Positions 36,909-45,429 of a DNA stretch of 64,000 nucleotides are shown here, one piece after another. The position numbers were made by a program, and so were the translations under genes. Source of the DNA: Flavobacterium taihuense. Lineage in GTDB: Bacteria > Bacteroidota > Bacteroidia > Flavobacteriales > Flavobacteriaceae. The stretch lies in the NCBI RefSeq assembly GCF_019351435.1, contig NZ_JAHWYN010000004.1, positions 112,413 through 176,412 of the forward strand, written 5' to 3'. The notes beneath the pieces were generated by a model that was not told where the DNA came from, made no database searches, and was given only the letters and a program-made list of their open reading frames with translations. The stretch's first letter is position 1. Each line of letters begins with the position of its first letter.

Positions 36909-37481
36909 CTATTTTTTGTTTTTTTTAGCTTTTTTAGCTTTAGCCTTAGCTTTTTTCTCTTTTGCTTTAGCTTTTACCTTTGCTTTTTTTGCTTTGTCTT
37001 TTTTTGCTTTCTTAGCCTTTTTCGCTTTTGCTTTCGCTTTTTCTTTTGCTTTCGCTTTTTTGGCTTTTTCTTTTTCTTTTTCTTTCATCTTTGATTTGTT
37101 TTTTTTCTTCTTTTTATTTTTTTCTCCCTCTTCAGAAACTGTTAAATCTTTTGCAGTATTAATTTCTTCTATTTTTGGGTCTTTAGCGTCACTTTTTACG
37201 ACTCCAGTTGTAGGGGCAGTAACTTTGGCTCTGCTAGGTCTTGTTGTTGTTCTGGTCGCACTGGATTTTGAAACAGTTGACTTTGTAGCAGCAGTAGCTC
37301 TTGTAACTGTTGGTTTTGAAGCTGCTGGTTTTGAAGTTGCTGATTTTAAAGGAGTTGGTTTAACAATGGGGGCTTTTACCGCAGTCGGTTTTACAACGGC
37401 AGGCTTGATAACTTCACTTTTTATAGCATCTGGATTTACTGCTTTTTCTGGAATTACCTTTTCGTCTTTTTTTTCTATCAT
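36909..37481 (-). CDS. Lysine/alanine-rich histone H1-like protein
   Basis: A 190-residue low-complexity protein counted from the ATG at 37479-37481 (MIEKKDEKVIPEK); an upstream TTG/ATG would add 17 hydrophobic residues that do not fit the rest. The first half is rich in Lys, Pro, Thr and Ala with PxKPT-like repeats (KPTAVKAPIVKPTPLKSATS); the last 65 residues are almost only K, A and E (AKAKKAKKAKKDKAKKAKVK). This composition is that of bacterial H1-like proteins (compare Hc1 or AlgP), which bind DNA non-specifically. The repetitive DNA makes its length prone to change. Binding to nucleic acid is inferred. Confidence 0.75.
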   Translation of the reverse strand: MIEKKDEKVIPEKAVNPDAIKSEVIKPAVVKPTAVKAPIVKPTPLKSATSKPAASKPTVTRATAATKSTVSKSSATRTTTRPSRAKVTAPTTGVVKSDAKDPKIEEINTAKDLTVSEEGEKNKKKKKNKSKMKEKEKEKAKKAKAKEKAKAKAKKAKKAKKDKAKKAKVKAKAKEKKAKAKAKKAKKNKK

Positions 37482-37684
37482 AATTGTAATTATTAATATG
37501 TTGTTTATTGTATTGACAATATAGAAAAACAAGGGGGCGTCTTTCGTAAATCTTTCAATGTTATTAAATTGTTAGATTTATATTAACAAATATAATGAAT
37601 TATTTTATGCAGCAATGTTAAGGTTTTGCTGATTTTTAAATAGATACGGGATTCTTGAGAATGAAAAGCGCAGTATTTGGATGA

Positions 37685-37723
37685 AAAAATCCCAAATTCC
37701 GGTACGGTTGGAATTTGGGATTT
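37685..37723 (-). terminator. Terminator with the same stem as 36861-36902
   Basis: AAAAAATCCCAAATTCC pairs with GGAATTTGGGATTT around GGTACGGTT. On the minus strand six T residues follow, so it would end transcripts of the pseudogene at 37755-38315. Confidence 0.8.
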
Positions 37724-37754
37724 GAGTTTTTATTAGAATTTTAAATTTACGGAT

Positions 37755-38315
37755 TTACCTGTATTTGCCATTCAAACCGATGTTGTCTAAAATCATTGGT
37801 TTTATCTTTTCAATTCTGGAAAGTTTTGTTTCTTGTCGTTTTGCGGTTTCACTATCTATGAATTCCTTTTGTTTATATGGACTTAATTCTTAAAAAGCTT
37901 CTTTCATGTTGCTGTTGTTATTCAGTTCATTTTGCAGAATAGTTGGGATTATAATTGTCCCTTTTGATTTTTCGGGTTTAATTATTGTTCTCTGTTTTTC
38001 ATTTTCGATAGCTTCCTTTATGTAGGCTAGGATTTCCGTTTCATTGATTTTTTCTGCGGATGTAAAACGGCATTTTCGTAATGATCTGGCTACTCCTTAA
38101 TTAGCATTGGCCAAATGTTTTTTTTCGTCTTTTTAAAACACTCCATTGAAAAACAATAGAGTAAAGAAATTTTTGAATCCTCCAACGCCAATCACATTTT
38201 TATTATTCAGTGTAAAAACACAAATGCCACATTTGGTAGTTTCACCCAGGTTGGTTTTAGTTATTATTGCTTTTAAAATATCCAATCCAGTGTCCCAATG
38301 ATTGACTTTGTTCAT
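37755..38315 (-). pseudogene. YdeI/OmpD-associated, DUF1801-type gene with three in-frame TAA stops
   Basis: The frame runs 187 codons from the ATG at 38313-38315 to a TAA at 37755 without any frameshift. It matches the Bacteroidota YdeI-type family: TKTNLGETTKCGICVFTLNN, then VIGVGGFKNFFTLLFFNGVF, later AYIKEAIENEKQ and, at the end, KLSRIEKIKPMILDNIGLN. Three codons are TAA (after GVF, before GVARSLRK, after MKEAF), and three tryptophans conserved in relatives appear as Cys, Leu and Cys. All changes look like point mutations. The family includes proposed iron chaperones. The upstream neighbour on the same strand is pepT. Confidence 0.85.
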
Positions 38316-38327
38316 GTAGAAGGTGGG

Positions 38328-39602
38328 TTATCTACTTTTTGGTGTAGCTTCTTTTTTTAAATAGTTACCCTTGGCAGTCAATTCGGCAATTCTTACAATT
38401 ACATTTACTGCTTTTTGCATGCTTTCTACTGGTACATATTCATATTTTCCGTGAAAATTATGGCCTCCAGCAAAAATATTAGGACATGGCAAGCCTTTGT
38501 AAGATAATTGACAACCATCGGTTCCGCCTCTAATAGGTTTTATAAGGGGTTTAATTCCTAGTTCTTTCATGGCACTTTCAGCAATGTCTACGATATGTTT
38601 TACAGGAAGAACCTTTTCTTTCATATTGTAATATTGATCTTTTACCTCTGTAATAACAATATCTTCTCCAAATTGTTTGGCAAATTGCTTATTGAATTTT
38701 TTAGTGATTTTGCCGATTAAATCTTTTCGTTTTTCGAATTTTTTCTTGTTGTGATCGCGAATGATTAATTCCAAAGTTGTTTCTTCAATACTACCGGTTA
38801 GATGGTGTACATGGAAAAAACCTTCGTAACCTCTTGTGTCTTGAGGAGTTTCATCTTTTGGGAGTTCATTGATAAAATCGTTGGCGATAAGCAGAGAATT
38901 GATCATTTTTCCTTTTGCATAACCTGGATGAACACTTTTTCCTTTAAAAGTAATTTTGGCTCCAGCAGCGTTAAAATTTTCATATTCTAATTCTCCTACT
39001 TGACTTCCGTCCATGGTATAAGCCCAATCGGCTGCGAATTTTTCTACGTCAAAATGATGGGCACCACGACCAATTTCTTCATCGGGAGTAAAACCAATTC
39101 TGATTTTTCCGTGTTTGATGTCGGGATTGTTGATTAGGAATTCCATAGCTGTTACAATTTCGGTAATACCCGCCTTGTCATCGGCTCCTAATAGTGTTGT
39201 TCCGTCTGTAGTGATTAAGGTTTGTCCTTTGTATTGTAATAAATCTTTAAAATAGTTAGGGGATAAAATAATATTTTGTTCTGCATTCAGGATGATGTCT
39301 TTACCGTCATAATTAGGAATAATTTGTGGTTTTACATGGGCTCCCGTAAAATCTGGAGTGGTATCAAAGTGTGAAATAAAGCCAATTGTAGGGACTTCAT
39401 GATCTACGTTGCTTGGTAATGTTGCCATAATGTATGCTTTGTCATCAATGATAACGTCTTGTAATCCTATGGTTTTTAATTCTTCGACTAGTTTATTGGC
39501 TAAATCCCATTGTTTTGCTGTACTAGGTGTAGTTTGCGAGCTTGCGTCTGATTCGGTATCTATGGTTACATAACTTATAAAGCGATCTATTATATGTTGC
39601 AT
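38328..39602 (-). CDS. pepT: Peptidase T (tripeptide aminopeptidase)
   Basis: A 424-residue M20B zinc peptidase that removes the N-terminal residue of tripeptides. Metal-site motifs: SHFDTTPDF at 77-85 (His78, Asp80), [12 protein letters not shown] with the bridging Asp, [13 protein letters not shown] with the catalytic and metal Glu residues, and GGTDGCQLS near the C-terminus. The dimerisation domain lies in the middle. Cytoplasmic, no signal. Length agrees with the family. The decayed gene downstream starts 13 bases after its stop on the same strand, so they were once probably cotranscribed. Confidence 0.96.
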   Translation of the reverse strand: MQHIIDRFISYVTIDTESDASSQTTPSTAKQWDLANKLVEELKTIGLQDVIIDDKAYIMATLPSNVDHEVPTIGFISHFDTTPDFTGAHVKPQIIPNYDGKDIILNAEQNIILSPNYFKDLLQYKGQTLITTDGTTLLGADDKAGITEIVTAMEFLINNPDIKHGKIRIGFTPDEEIGRGAHHFDVEKFAADWAYTMDGSQVGELEYENFNAAGAKITFKGKSVHPGYAKGKMINSLLIANDFINELPKDETPQDTRGYEGFFHVHHLTGSIEETTLELIIRDHNKKKFEKRKDLIGKITKKFNKQFAKQFGEDIVITEVKDQYYNMKEKVLPVKHIVDIAESAMKELGIKPLIKPIRGGTDGCQLSYKGLPCPNIFAGGHNFHGKYEYVPVESMQKAVNVIVRIAELTAKGNYLKKEATPKSR

Positions 39603-39679
39603 GGTCTTTTTTGGGTAAAGATAAACATTTTTAAAAAAGAGGTTGTTGCTTTTTCATGGACTTGTTGTAAATGTCTTTA

Positions 39680-39716
39680 AATAAAAAAATCTGCCTTTCG
39701 ACAGATTTTTTTATTT
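39680..39716 (-). terminator. Terminator of the Ala/Lys/Glu-rich gene
   Basis: AAATAAAAAAATCTG pairs with CAGATTTTTTTATTT around CCTTTCGA, a stem of 15 pairs and T-rich on both strands. Confidence 0.85.
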
Positions 39717-39761
39717 AAAACGGTTAGGATTTGGTTTGGTTTATTTATTGGGGGATTAGTT

Positions 39762-40505
39762 TTATTTGGTTGCTTTTTCTGCTGCTATTTTTGCTTCAGC
39801 AGCAGCTTTTTTTTCTGCTTCGGCTGTTGCTTTTGCGATTTGCTCATCTAACATTGTTGATTTTTGCAATGCTAATTTTGCTGATTCAGCAAGTTTTGCG
39901 TCAGCTTCGGCTTTTTCTTTTTTAAGTTTCTCAACGTCTCTCGTTAACTTGTCTTGCGCTTCTTTAGCTTTTTCGGCTTCTTTTTGGTAAGCAGCTATTT
40001 TTTCTTTGGATATTTTTTCAGCCTCTTCAGCAGCTTTTTTATCAGCTTCAGCTTTTGCTTTAGTAGCTATGGCTTCTTCTTTTGCAACTTTTTCTTCAGC
40101 TTCAGCTTTTGCTTTTGCTTCGATAGCTGCTGTTTTTGCAGCTTCTTTAGCTTCAGCAGCACCTTTAGCTTCCGCTTCTGCTTTTACCTTGGCAGCTATT
40201 GCTGCTTCTTTTGCTGCTGTTATTTTAGCTTGCTCTGCTGCTTTTTTGTCAGCTTCGGCTTTTGCTTTAGCAGCTTTTTCTTCGGCTACTTTGGCTTCGG
40301 CTATTGCTTTTTTTTCGGCTTCGATTTTTGCTAAATACGCTTTTTCTTGATCCTTTAGATCTTGCATTTGCTTTTTAAAATCAATTGGAGCTGCTGTTGT
40401 AGCTGTAGAGCTTTCAGAATTGACTGTTTCATTTTTGGCTTCTTGGGCAAAGAAATTTTGAGAAATTACAAGAAGTACAATTGCAAATGGTAGTTTTAAA
40501 TTCAT
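39762..40505 (-). CDS. Exported Ala/Lys/Glu-rich coiled-coil protein (TolA-like composition)
   Basis: A 247-residue protein with a signal peptide of about 20 residues ending FFAQ. Residues about 45-247 are one long charged helix or coiled coil with the repeated pattern KAKAEADKKAAEEA, as in the central domain of TolA, but there is no TonB/TolA C-terminal domain and no membrane anchor besides the signal. It would be a rod-like periplasmic protein. The DNA is highly repetitive. It lies next to the SPFH gene on the same strand, each with its own terminator. Confidence 0.7.
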   Translation of the reverse strand: MNLKLPFAIVLLVISQNFFAQEAKNETVNSESSTATTAAPIDFKKQMQDLKDQEKAYLAKIEAEKKAIAEAKVAEEKAAKAKAEADKKAAEQAKITAAKEAAIAAKVKAEAEAKGAAEAKEAAKTAAIEAKAKAEAEEKVAKEEAIATKAKAEADKKAAEEAEKISKEKIAAYQKEAEKAKEAQDKLTRDVEKLKKEKAEADAKLAESAKLALQKSTMLDEQIAKATAEAEKKAAAEAKIAAEKATK

Positions 40506-40692
40506 GATTTAGTGGTATTTGGTTAGATTTTGGTTTAGTTTAAGAAAGACAAATATAACTTTTTTTTCATTTTTTTAACTTTTTTGTTAAAAAAATTTTT
40601 ATTTTTTGTTAAGATGTGTTTTTTGTGATTTTAAATGTTTTTAGTTAAAAATTTGATTAGTCTATATTAATGCGATAAGTGCTCTTGAAAGT

Positions 40693-40724
40693 AAAAAAAA
40701 ATCTGCCAGTTACGGCAGATTTTT
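40693..40724 (-). terminator. Terminator of the SPFH gene
   Basis: AAAAATCTGCC pairs with GGCAGATTTTT around AGTTAC, with nine A residues outside giving a T-run on the minus strand. Confidence 0.9.
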
Positions 40725-40743
40725 GATAAAAAGGAAATGAGAT

Positions 40744-42657
40744 TTATTCTCCTTTTTTAGAATTTTCTTTGCTTTTATTGGTATCCATCATTTCCATAAG
40801 TTTTAGTCCTAATAAACCACTCATGGATCCATCAGTACCGTTGCTTCCGGATATAAGTACGTCTGGAATGACTTTGATTTTTCCTTTTCCTATTTCTTCG
40901 GTGATTTTGTATTTAGTAAAGTTGTCACCACCCATTGCTGAAACTTGCAGTTGATACGCTTCGGCAGTTGATTTTCCAATAGCCATGATTTTCTCAGCTT
41001 CAGCTAGACCTGTTTTAGAGATTCTTTCAGCTTCAGCACTAGCAGTAAGTTTGGTTGCTTCGGCTTGTGCTCCGGCTCTTGCTTTAGTTGCTTCGGCTTC
41101 TGCATTGGCGCGCATTTTAGTTGCTTCAGCTTCTGCATTTACATTTAGTTTCAAACTTGTTGCATCTCCTTCAGCTTTTTTAACGGTCGCATCGGCAGTT
41201 CTTTGTGCAATTTCTACGCTTTGTGACGCTTTAACAATTTCTTTTTGCATATCGGCAATTGCTGTTTCTTTTTCCATTCCTTGACGTTGTTCTTGCGCCA
41301 TTTTTTGGGTTTGATAGGTTTTTTGCTCTTCTTCGGCAATTTTTCTATCGGTCAGCGTTTTCATTAACGATTCAGGCGGAACTATATCCCCAATTAGGGT
41401 ATCGACAGCATTGACATTATATTCGTCCAAAACAACTTTGATATGATTTTTGGCTGATTCCTGGCGTTCTTTTCTCGTGGAAAGAAACGAAATTACATCA
41501 CTTTCCTGAGCTGAGTTTCTAAAGTAATTTCCAATGGTAGGCTCCAGAACTTGCGAAACTAAATTATTCATGCTTCCAAAACGGGCAATCACTTTAGGTG
41601 CTTCATTAGCAGGTACGTGGATGATTTGGGATACATCCAGATTAAAAGGGAAACCATCTTTGGAACGTACCGTAATGGTTGATAGGTTTTGATCTAGATT
41701 ATGTGATTCACTTCTTGCATCGGCCCAATTTAATACTAAGTTAGTTGTAGGAACAGGTTCTAGTTTTGTAGTGTATTTATTGAGAGCGTATTTCCCAGGT
41801 CCAAAAGGTTCCATCCAAACACCTCGTTGTCCTTTTGAAACTATATTTCCATGCTTGAAGGTATCGCCGGTGACATCCTGTCCATCTTCACCAATATAGG
41901 AAATTACAACGCCAACATAACCAATAGGCACGTCGGTCATAGGGGTTTGTTCAATTTGAATGGCCCATGAGTTAATGTAATACGAACCGGCAAGCATTAC
42001 TTGAGGTTGTAATCCACGGTTTCCTCCTTTTTTTAGGAATTGGTCAAAATCTTGAAAATTATTGTGCCCTTCTACAAATTTACCCGCAATTTGTCCAATT
42101 GGAATTGGCTCTCCATCCATTGCGGTTACAATCCCGACCATGTTTTCGGAGATAACAATTTGTGGGGAAATAACCACTTCAAATAAATGAGTGTTAATTC
42201 TATAGGATCCTGTAGTTACAAAGGCTGATTGTCTTCCTTTTTGACCACCATTATCTAAAAACATTGTAGCGTCCTGGAAATTATCTGAACTTACTTTTTG
42301 AGCAAGAATGCGACCTGTTGGGATTTCGGCGCCATCTTTACTCAATAACAATCCAATATTTCCTTCTGGAATGATAGTAAATGAAGCCATGTCTATAGCA
42401 TATTGCCAAGGCCACATCGCCCAATACAATCCAGGGGCAAGTGTTTTGGCTTGGTATCCTGCTTCGCCTTTGGTGGCGATTATTCTGCCATCCGGCAACG
42501 ATTTATCAGTACCAAACAGAACGAATTTTTTGGTAACTAACCCGATTTTATTTTCTGGAACGATAACCATTCCAAAGAAAACACGTAAAACAAATTTGTA
42601 AAAAAGGAAGGATAAAACAATTAAGAATATCCACCAATAGGTAAGAAAAAATAGCAT
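40744..42657 (-). CDS. SPFH/flotillin-like membrane protein with four N-terminal vault-like repeats
   Basis: A 637-residue protein. A membrane helix at about 4-26 is followed by four related segments: VPENKIGLVTKK (about 33), IPEGNIGLLLSKDGAEIPTG (about 95), ISENMVGIVTAMDGEPIPIG (about 170) and VPIGYVGVVISYIGEDG (about 245), each followed by a G-x-YxxN/PGxY-like strand. An SPFH domain follows (about 310-450) and then a long Ala/Glu/Lys coiled coil (about 450-590; repeats of AEAEATKMRANAEAEATKAR). Flotillin relatives scaffold membrane microdomains. Repeats ahead of SPFH recall the layout of major vault protein. Function here is unknown. Confidence 0.8.
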   Translation of the reverse strand: MLFFLTYWWIFLIVLSFLFYKFVLRVFFGMVIVPENKIGLVTKKFVLFGTDKSLPDGRIIATKGEAGYQAKTLAPGLYWAMWPWQYAIDMASFTIIPEGNIGLLLSKDGAEIPTGRILAQKVSSDNFQDATMFLDNGGQKGRQSAFVTTGSYRINTHLFEVVISPQIVISENMVGIVTAMDGEPIPIGQIAGKFVEGHNNFQDFDQFLKKGGNRGLQPQVMLAGSYYINSWAIQIEQTPMTDVPIGYVGVVISYIGEDGQDVTGDTFKHGNIVSKGQRGVWMEPFGPGKYALNKYTTKLEPVPTTNLVLNWADARSESHNLDQNLSTITVRSKDGFPFNLDVSQIIHVPANEAPKVIARFGSMNNLVSQVLEPTIGNYFRNSAQESDVISFLSTRKERQESAKNHIKVVLDEYNVNAVDTLIGDIVPPESLMKTLTDRKIAEEEQKTYQTQKMAQEQRQGMEKETAIADMQKEIVKASQSVEIAQRTADATVKKAEGDATSLKLNVNAEAEATKMRANAEAEATKARAGAQAEATKLTASAEAERISKTGLAEAEKIMAIGKSTAEAYQLQVSAMGGDNFTKYKITEEIGKGKIKVIPDVLISGSNGTDGSMSGLLGLKLMEMMDTNKSKENSKKGE

Positions 42658-42849
42658 GTTGGTTAAGGTTTAGATTACAAACATAATTTATTTTTCTCGT
42701 AGTTTGATTCTTATTTGGAACTATTTTTTGCTTTTTTTGGATTAAATTTTGGATTCTTTTCTTTAGTTTTTAAACATAATCAAATTCGAATTCATGTTAT
42801 TGTTAAGTGGAATTTATTATCTAATTTGCACTTAATTAGGAATTAGTAT

Positions 42850-43812
42850 ATGGCGTTGTTTAATCGATTGAATTTAAAAGCAAAATCCCTTATTAATACA
42901 GGATTTGGTGCCAGTGCATCCAGTTATGGAGGGCGATTCATTAATAAAGATGGATCAGTGAATGCGGTTAAAAAAGGGATTGGATTTCTGGATAGAATCA
43001 GTTGGTATCATACCATGTTGGATATGTCTTCTTGGAAATTTCTTTCAATTCTTTTGTTGTTTTATATTACCATCAATTTTGTGTTTGCTTTACTTTATTT
43101 TGGCATTGGAATTGAGCATCTTAACGGTATCCAAACGACAGATAATGAATGGGTACAGTTTGGACAAGCGTATTTTTTTAGTGCTCAAACTTTTACCACA
43201 GTCGGTTATGGACATATCAGTCCAACAGGTTTTTATACAAGTGCGTTATCTTCTGCCGAGGCATTGATGGGTTTGTTGAGTTTTGCTATTGCTACTGGTT
43301 TATTTTTTGGAAGATTCAGTAAGCCTTCTATTTTCTTGAAATTTTCTCACCATGCCATCATTGCGCCTTTTAATGATGGGAAAGCGTTTATGTTTAGGCT
43401 AGCTCCTTATAAAAACACTAATTATATTGATGCCGAAGTGAATGTAACTCTCGGAATGCGAATTGAAGAGAATGGGGTTATGACAAATAAGTTTTACACT
43501 TTGGATTTAGAATATCAAAGAATAAATTCATTGGCGCTAAGCTGGACATTAGTTCATCCAATAACGAGTGAAAGCCCTTTGTGGGAATTGTCAGCTGCTG
43601 ATTATGAGTCGATTTTGGGTGAAATTATTGTTATTATTAAAACATTTGATGATATGTTCAGTACTACCGTTGCGACTCGTACTTCTTATACTTTTAATGA
43701 AGTTGTTTACGGAGCTAAATTTAAAGCAATGTATTCCCAAAGTGAAAATCACCAAAGTACTGTCTTGGACTTAGGTTTGTTAAGTGCCTTTGATAAAGTT
43801 GCTATGGATTAG
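42850..43812 (+). CDS. Inward-rectifier-type potassium channel (KirBac-like)
   Basis: A 320-residue channel subunit. An amphipathic slide-helix region (about 46-58), TM1 (about 63-87), a pore helix with selectivity filter TTVGYG at 116-121, and TM2 (about 128-152) are followed by a beta-sandwich cytoplasmic domain (about 165-300) as in KirBac channels. TVGYG is the potassium signature. It would form a tetramer. Its last 11 bases overlap convergently with the sirtuin gene. The TAATTTG about 20 bases before the start resembles a -7 box. Confidence 0.9.
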   Translation: MALFNRLNLKAKSLINTGFGASASSYGGRFINKDGSVNAVKKGIGFLDRISWYHTMLDMSSWKFLSILLLFYITINFVFALLYFGIGIEHLNGIQTTDNEWVQFGQAYFFSAQTFTTVGYGHISPTGFYTSALSSAEALMGLLSFAIATGLFFGRFSKPSIFLKFSHHAIIAPFNDGKAFMFRLAPYKNTNYIDAEVNVTLGMRIEENGVMTNKFYTLDLEYQRINSLALSWTLVHPITSESPLWELSAADYESILGEIIVIIKTFDDMFSTTVATRTSYTFNEVVYGAKFKAMYSQSENHQSTVLDLGLLSAFDKVAMD

Positions 43813-44494
43813 TTTTTAATTTTTCTTTTAAAATACGCACTCCTTCAGAAGCGATATTCGGAATAACCACGAGTGGATTCCTTAGATTTGGTATTTGAAT
43901 TGGTTTTGGATCGATATAATAAATGGAAGTTTGTTTTTTTGTAAAATCAATTAGACCTGCTGCAGGATAAACTTGGAGAGAAGTGCCAATGACTGCGAAA
44001 TAATCCGCTTGTTCTGTTATTTCTATTGCTTCTTCCAAAGCAGGTACTTGTTCGCCAAACCATACTATATGAGGTCGAAGTTGATTTCCTTGTTGATCAA
44101 CATCTCCAAAATTTAAGTCATCTTGCCAGTCCAAGATATAGTTTTCATTTTTGGAACTACGTACTTTTAATAGTTCACCATGCAAATGAGTTACATTCGA
44201 ACTTCCTGCGCGTTCGTGTAAATCATCCACATTTTGGGTGATGATGTAAACGTCAAAATTGTTTTCTAATTCGGCTAAAATTTGATGTCCAATATTGGGT
44301 TGTACTTGTTTTAATTGCTGACGTCTTTTGTTGTAAAAATCAAGAACCAACGTAGGGTTTTTTCGCCAGCCTTCGGGAGTGGCGACATCCATTACATTAT
44401 GACCTTCCCATAATCCATCACTGTCACGGAATGTTTTGATACCGCTTTCTGCACTAATTCCAGCTCCGGTAAGAACTACTAATTTCTTTTTCAT
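43802..44494 (-). CDS. cobB: Sirtuin, NAD-dependent deacylase, class III-like, without zinc cysteines
   Basis: A 230-residue sirtuin. Seen: GAGISAESGIKTFRDSDGLW at 10-29, QNVDDLHERAG at 87-97, and the catalytic His105 in VTHLHGEL. The pair Tyr54/Arg57 in DFYNKRRQ is the class III signature that accommodates succinyl and malonyl lysine. The four zinc-binding cysteines of E. coli CobB are absent: the segment corresponding to KVRCSQ and KCHCC reads KVRSSK and DVDQQG. It would remove acyl groups from lysines using NAD. Overlaps the channel gene end by 11 bases. Confidence 0.9.
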   Translation of the reverse strand: MKKKLVVLTGAGISAESGIKTFRDSDGLWEGHNVMDVATPEGWRKNPTLVLDFYNKRRQQLKQVQPNIGHQILAELENNFDVYIITQNVDDLHERAGSSNVTHLHGELLKVRSSKNENYILDWQDDLNFGDVDQQGNQLRPHIVWFGEQVPALEEAIEITEQADYFAVIGTSLQVYPAAGLIDFTKKQTSIYYIDPKPIQIPNLRNPLVVIPNIASEGVRILKEKLKTNP

Positions 44495-44533
44495 CTATAA
44501 ATTGCATTAGAGTATAAAACTACTCTTTTTTAG

Positions 44534-44541
44534 TATTTTTG
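44534..44541 (+). promoter_or_regulatory. -7 promoter box (TATTTTTG) of the SpoU methyltransferase gene
   Basis: Exact TAnnTTTG match 19 bases before the ATG at 44560. The TTG at 44539, in frame with the gene, is the end of this box. Confidence 0.6.
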
Positions 44542-44559
44542 CCAAAAAAAGAATGTGCA

Positions 44560-45225
44560 ATGATTGATACTGATTATCTAGATTTTTTGGAAAATATTTT
44601 AACTGATAACCGTAGAGAAAAATTTTTGAAAGTATTGAAAGACAGGACGAAACATTTCACCATTGCGGTTGAAGATGTTTTTCAGATGCATAATGCCAGT
44701 GCGGTGATGCGCAGTTGCGAGGTTTTTGGCATTCAGGAATTGCACGTTATCGAGGAGCGTTACGGTAAAAATATTGATAAAGAAATTGCGATGGGCGCAC
44801 AAAAATGGGTTGATATTTCGACTTACGACAGTGTTATCAATTGTATTGATACTTTAAAAAATAAAGGCTATCAAATTATTGCCACCACACCACACGAGAA
44901 TGACTGTTTGCTGGAGGATTTTGATATTTCGATACCAAGTGCGTTGTTTTTTGGAACTGAAAGAGATGGATTGTCAGAAGAAATTCTCAGGAGAGCGGAT
45001 GGTTTTCTTAAAATTCCGATGGTGGGTTTTACGGAGAGTTTGAATATCTCGGTTTCGGCGTCGATTATTATTCAGAATCTAACGAATCGATTACGTGATT
45101 CAGATATTGATTGGCAATTGACGGAAGAAGAAATTCTAGTGAAACGGTTGGATTGGGCCAAGAAGTCGATTAAGGATATAAAGCGGATTGAAGCAAGATA
45201 TTATGAAGAGAATCCGCAAAATTAA
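44560..45225 (+). CDS. TrmH/SpoU-family RNA 2'-O-methyltransferase
   Basis: A 221-residue SPOUT enzyme from the ATG at 44560. Conserved motifs: HNASAVMRSCEVFGIQELHV (motif 1), FFGTERDGLSEEIL (motif 2) and MVGFTESLNISVSASIII (motif 3), which form the SAM-binding knot. The family member TrmH methylates G18 of tRNA; the C-terminal DRGLTRN-like extension is here NRLRDSDIDWQLTEEEIL, compatible with a tRNA rather than rRNA enzyme. Exact target not certain. Confidence 0.85.
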   Translation: MIDTDYLDFLENILTDNRREKFLKVLKDRTKHFTIAVEDVFQMHNASAVMRSCEVFGIQELHVIEERYGKNIDKEIAMGAQKWVDISTYDSVINCIDTLKNKGYQIIATTPHENDCLLEDFDISIPSALFFGTERDGLSEEILRRADGFLKIPMVGFTESLNISVSASIIIQNLTNRLRDSDIDWQLTEEEILVKRLDWAKKSIKDIKRIEARYYEENPQN

Positions 45226-45285
45226 AATTCTATTTCAAATGTAAATTCAATTTCAAGGGCAATTACAAATTCTAAAACTTATAAA
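45226..45285 (+). repeat. Degenerate AAATTCTAATTTCAA short-repeat stretch
   Basis: Directly after the SpoU stop: ATTCTATTTCAAATGTAAAT, then TCAATTTCAAGGGCAATTAC and AAATTCTAAAACTT. Same low-complexity style as the mini-repeats before start codons elsewhere. Confidence 0.4.
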
Positions 45286-45355
45286 ACTGTTTTAGTTTGA
45301 AGTGCGTTTTAGTTTTGCATTGAAATTTTAGGGCTGGTATTGTCAGTTTTATTTG

Positions 45356-45394
45356 TATTTTTGTTAAGGAAACAATACTAAGCGATAAGTTTCC
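45356..45394 (+). promoter_or_regulatory. -7 box (TATTTTTG) and leader hairpin of the small secreted gene
   Basis: TATTTTTG at 45356-45363 matches TAnnTTTG. The predicted transcript would begin at about 45370, at a hairpin GGAAAC AATACTAAGCGATAA GTTTCC (45368-45394), 36 bases before the coding start. Confidence 0.4.
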
Positions 45395-45429
45395 AGTTTT
45401 TCCAAAATTGACAATTCGAATTAAATAAA

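Noticed and set aside
36916..37524. A 202-codon open frame on the + strand opposite the histone-like gene
   Set aside because: It is the antisense of a low-complexity Lys/Ala tract, giving long runs of Phe and Ala; no start context and the other strand has a sensible protein.
37755..38315. Stop-codon recoding in the DUF1801 frame (TAA read as an amino acid)
   Set aside because: Other genes in the window use TAA as a normal stop, and conserved tryptophans are changed too, so decay is the simpler explanation.
39954..40350. Overlapping + strand frames opposite the Ala/Lys/Glu-rich gene
   Set aside because: Antisense shadows of repetitive codons (Phe/Ser/Cys-rich); no domain or signal and no promoter.
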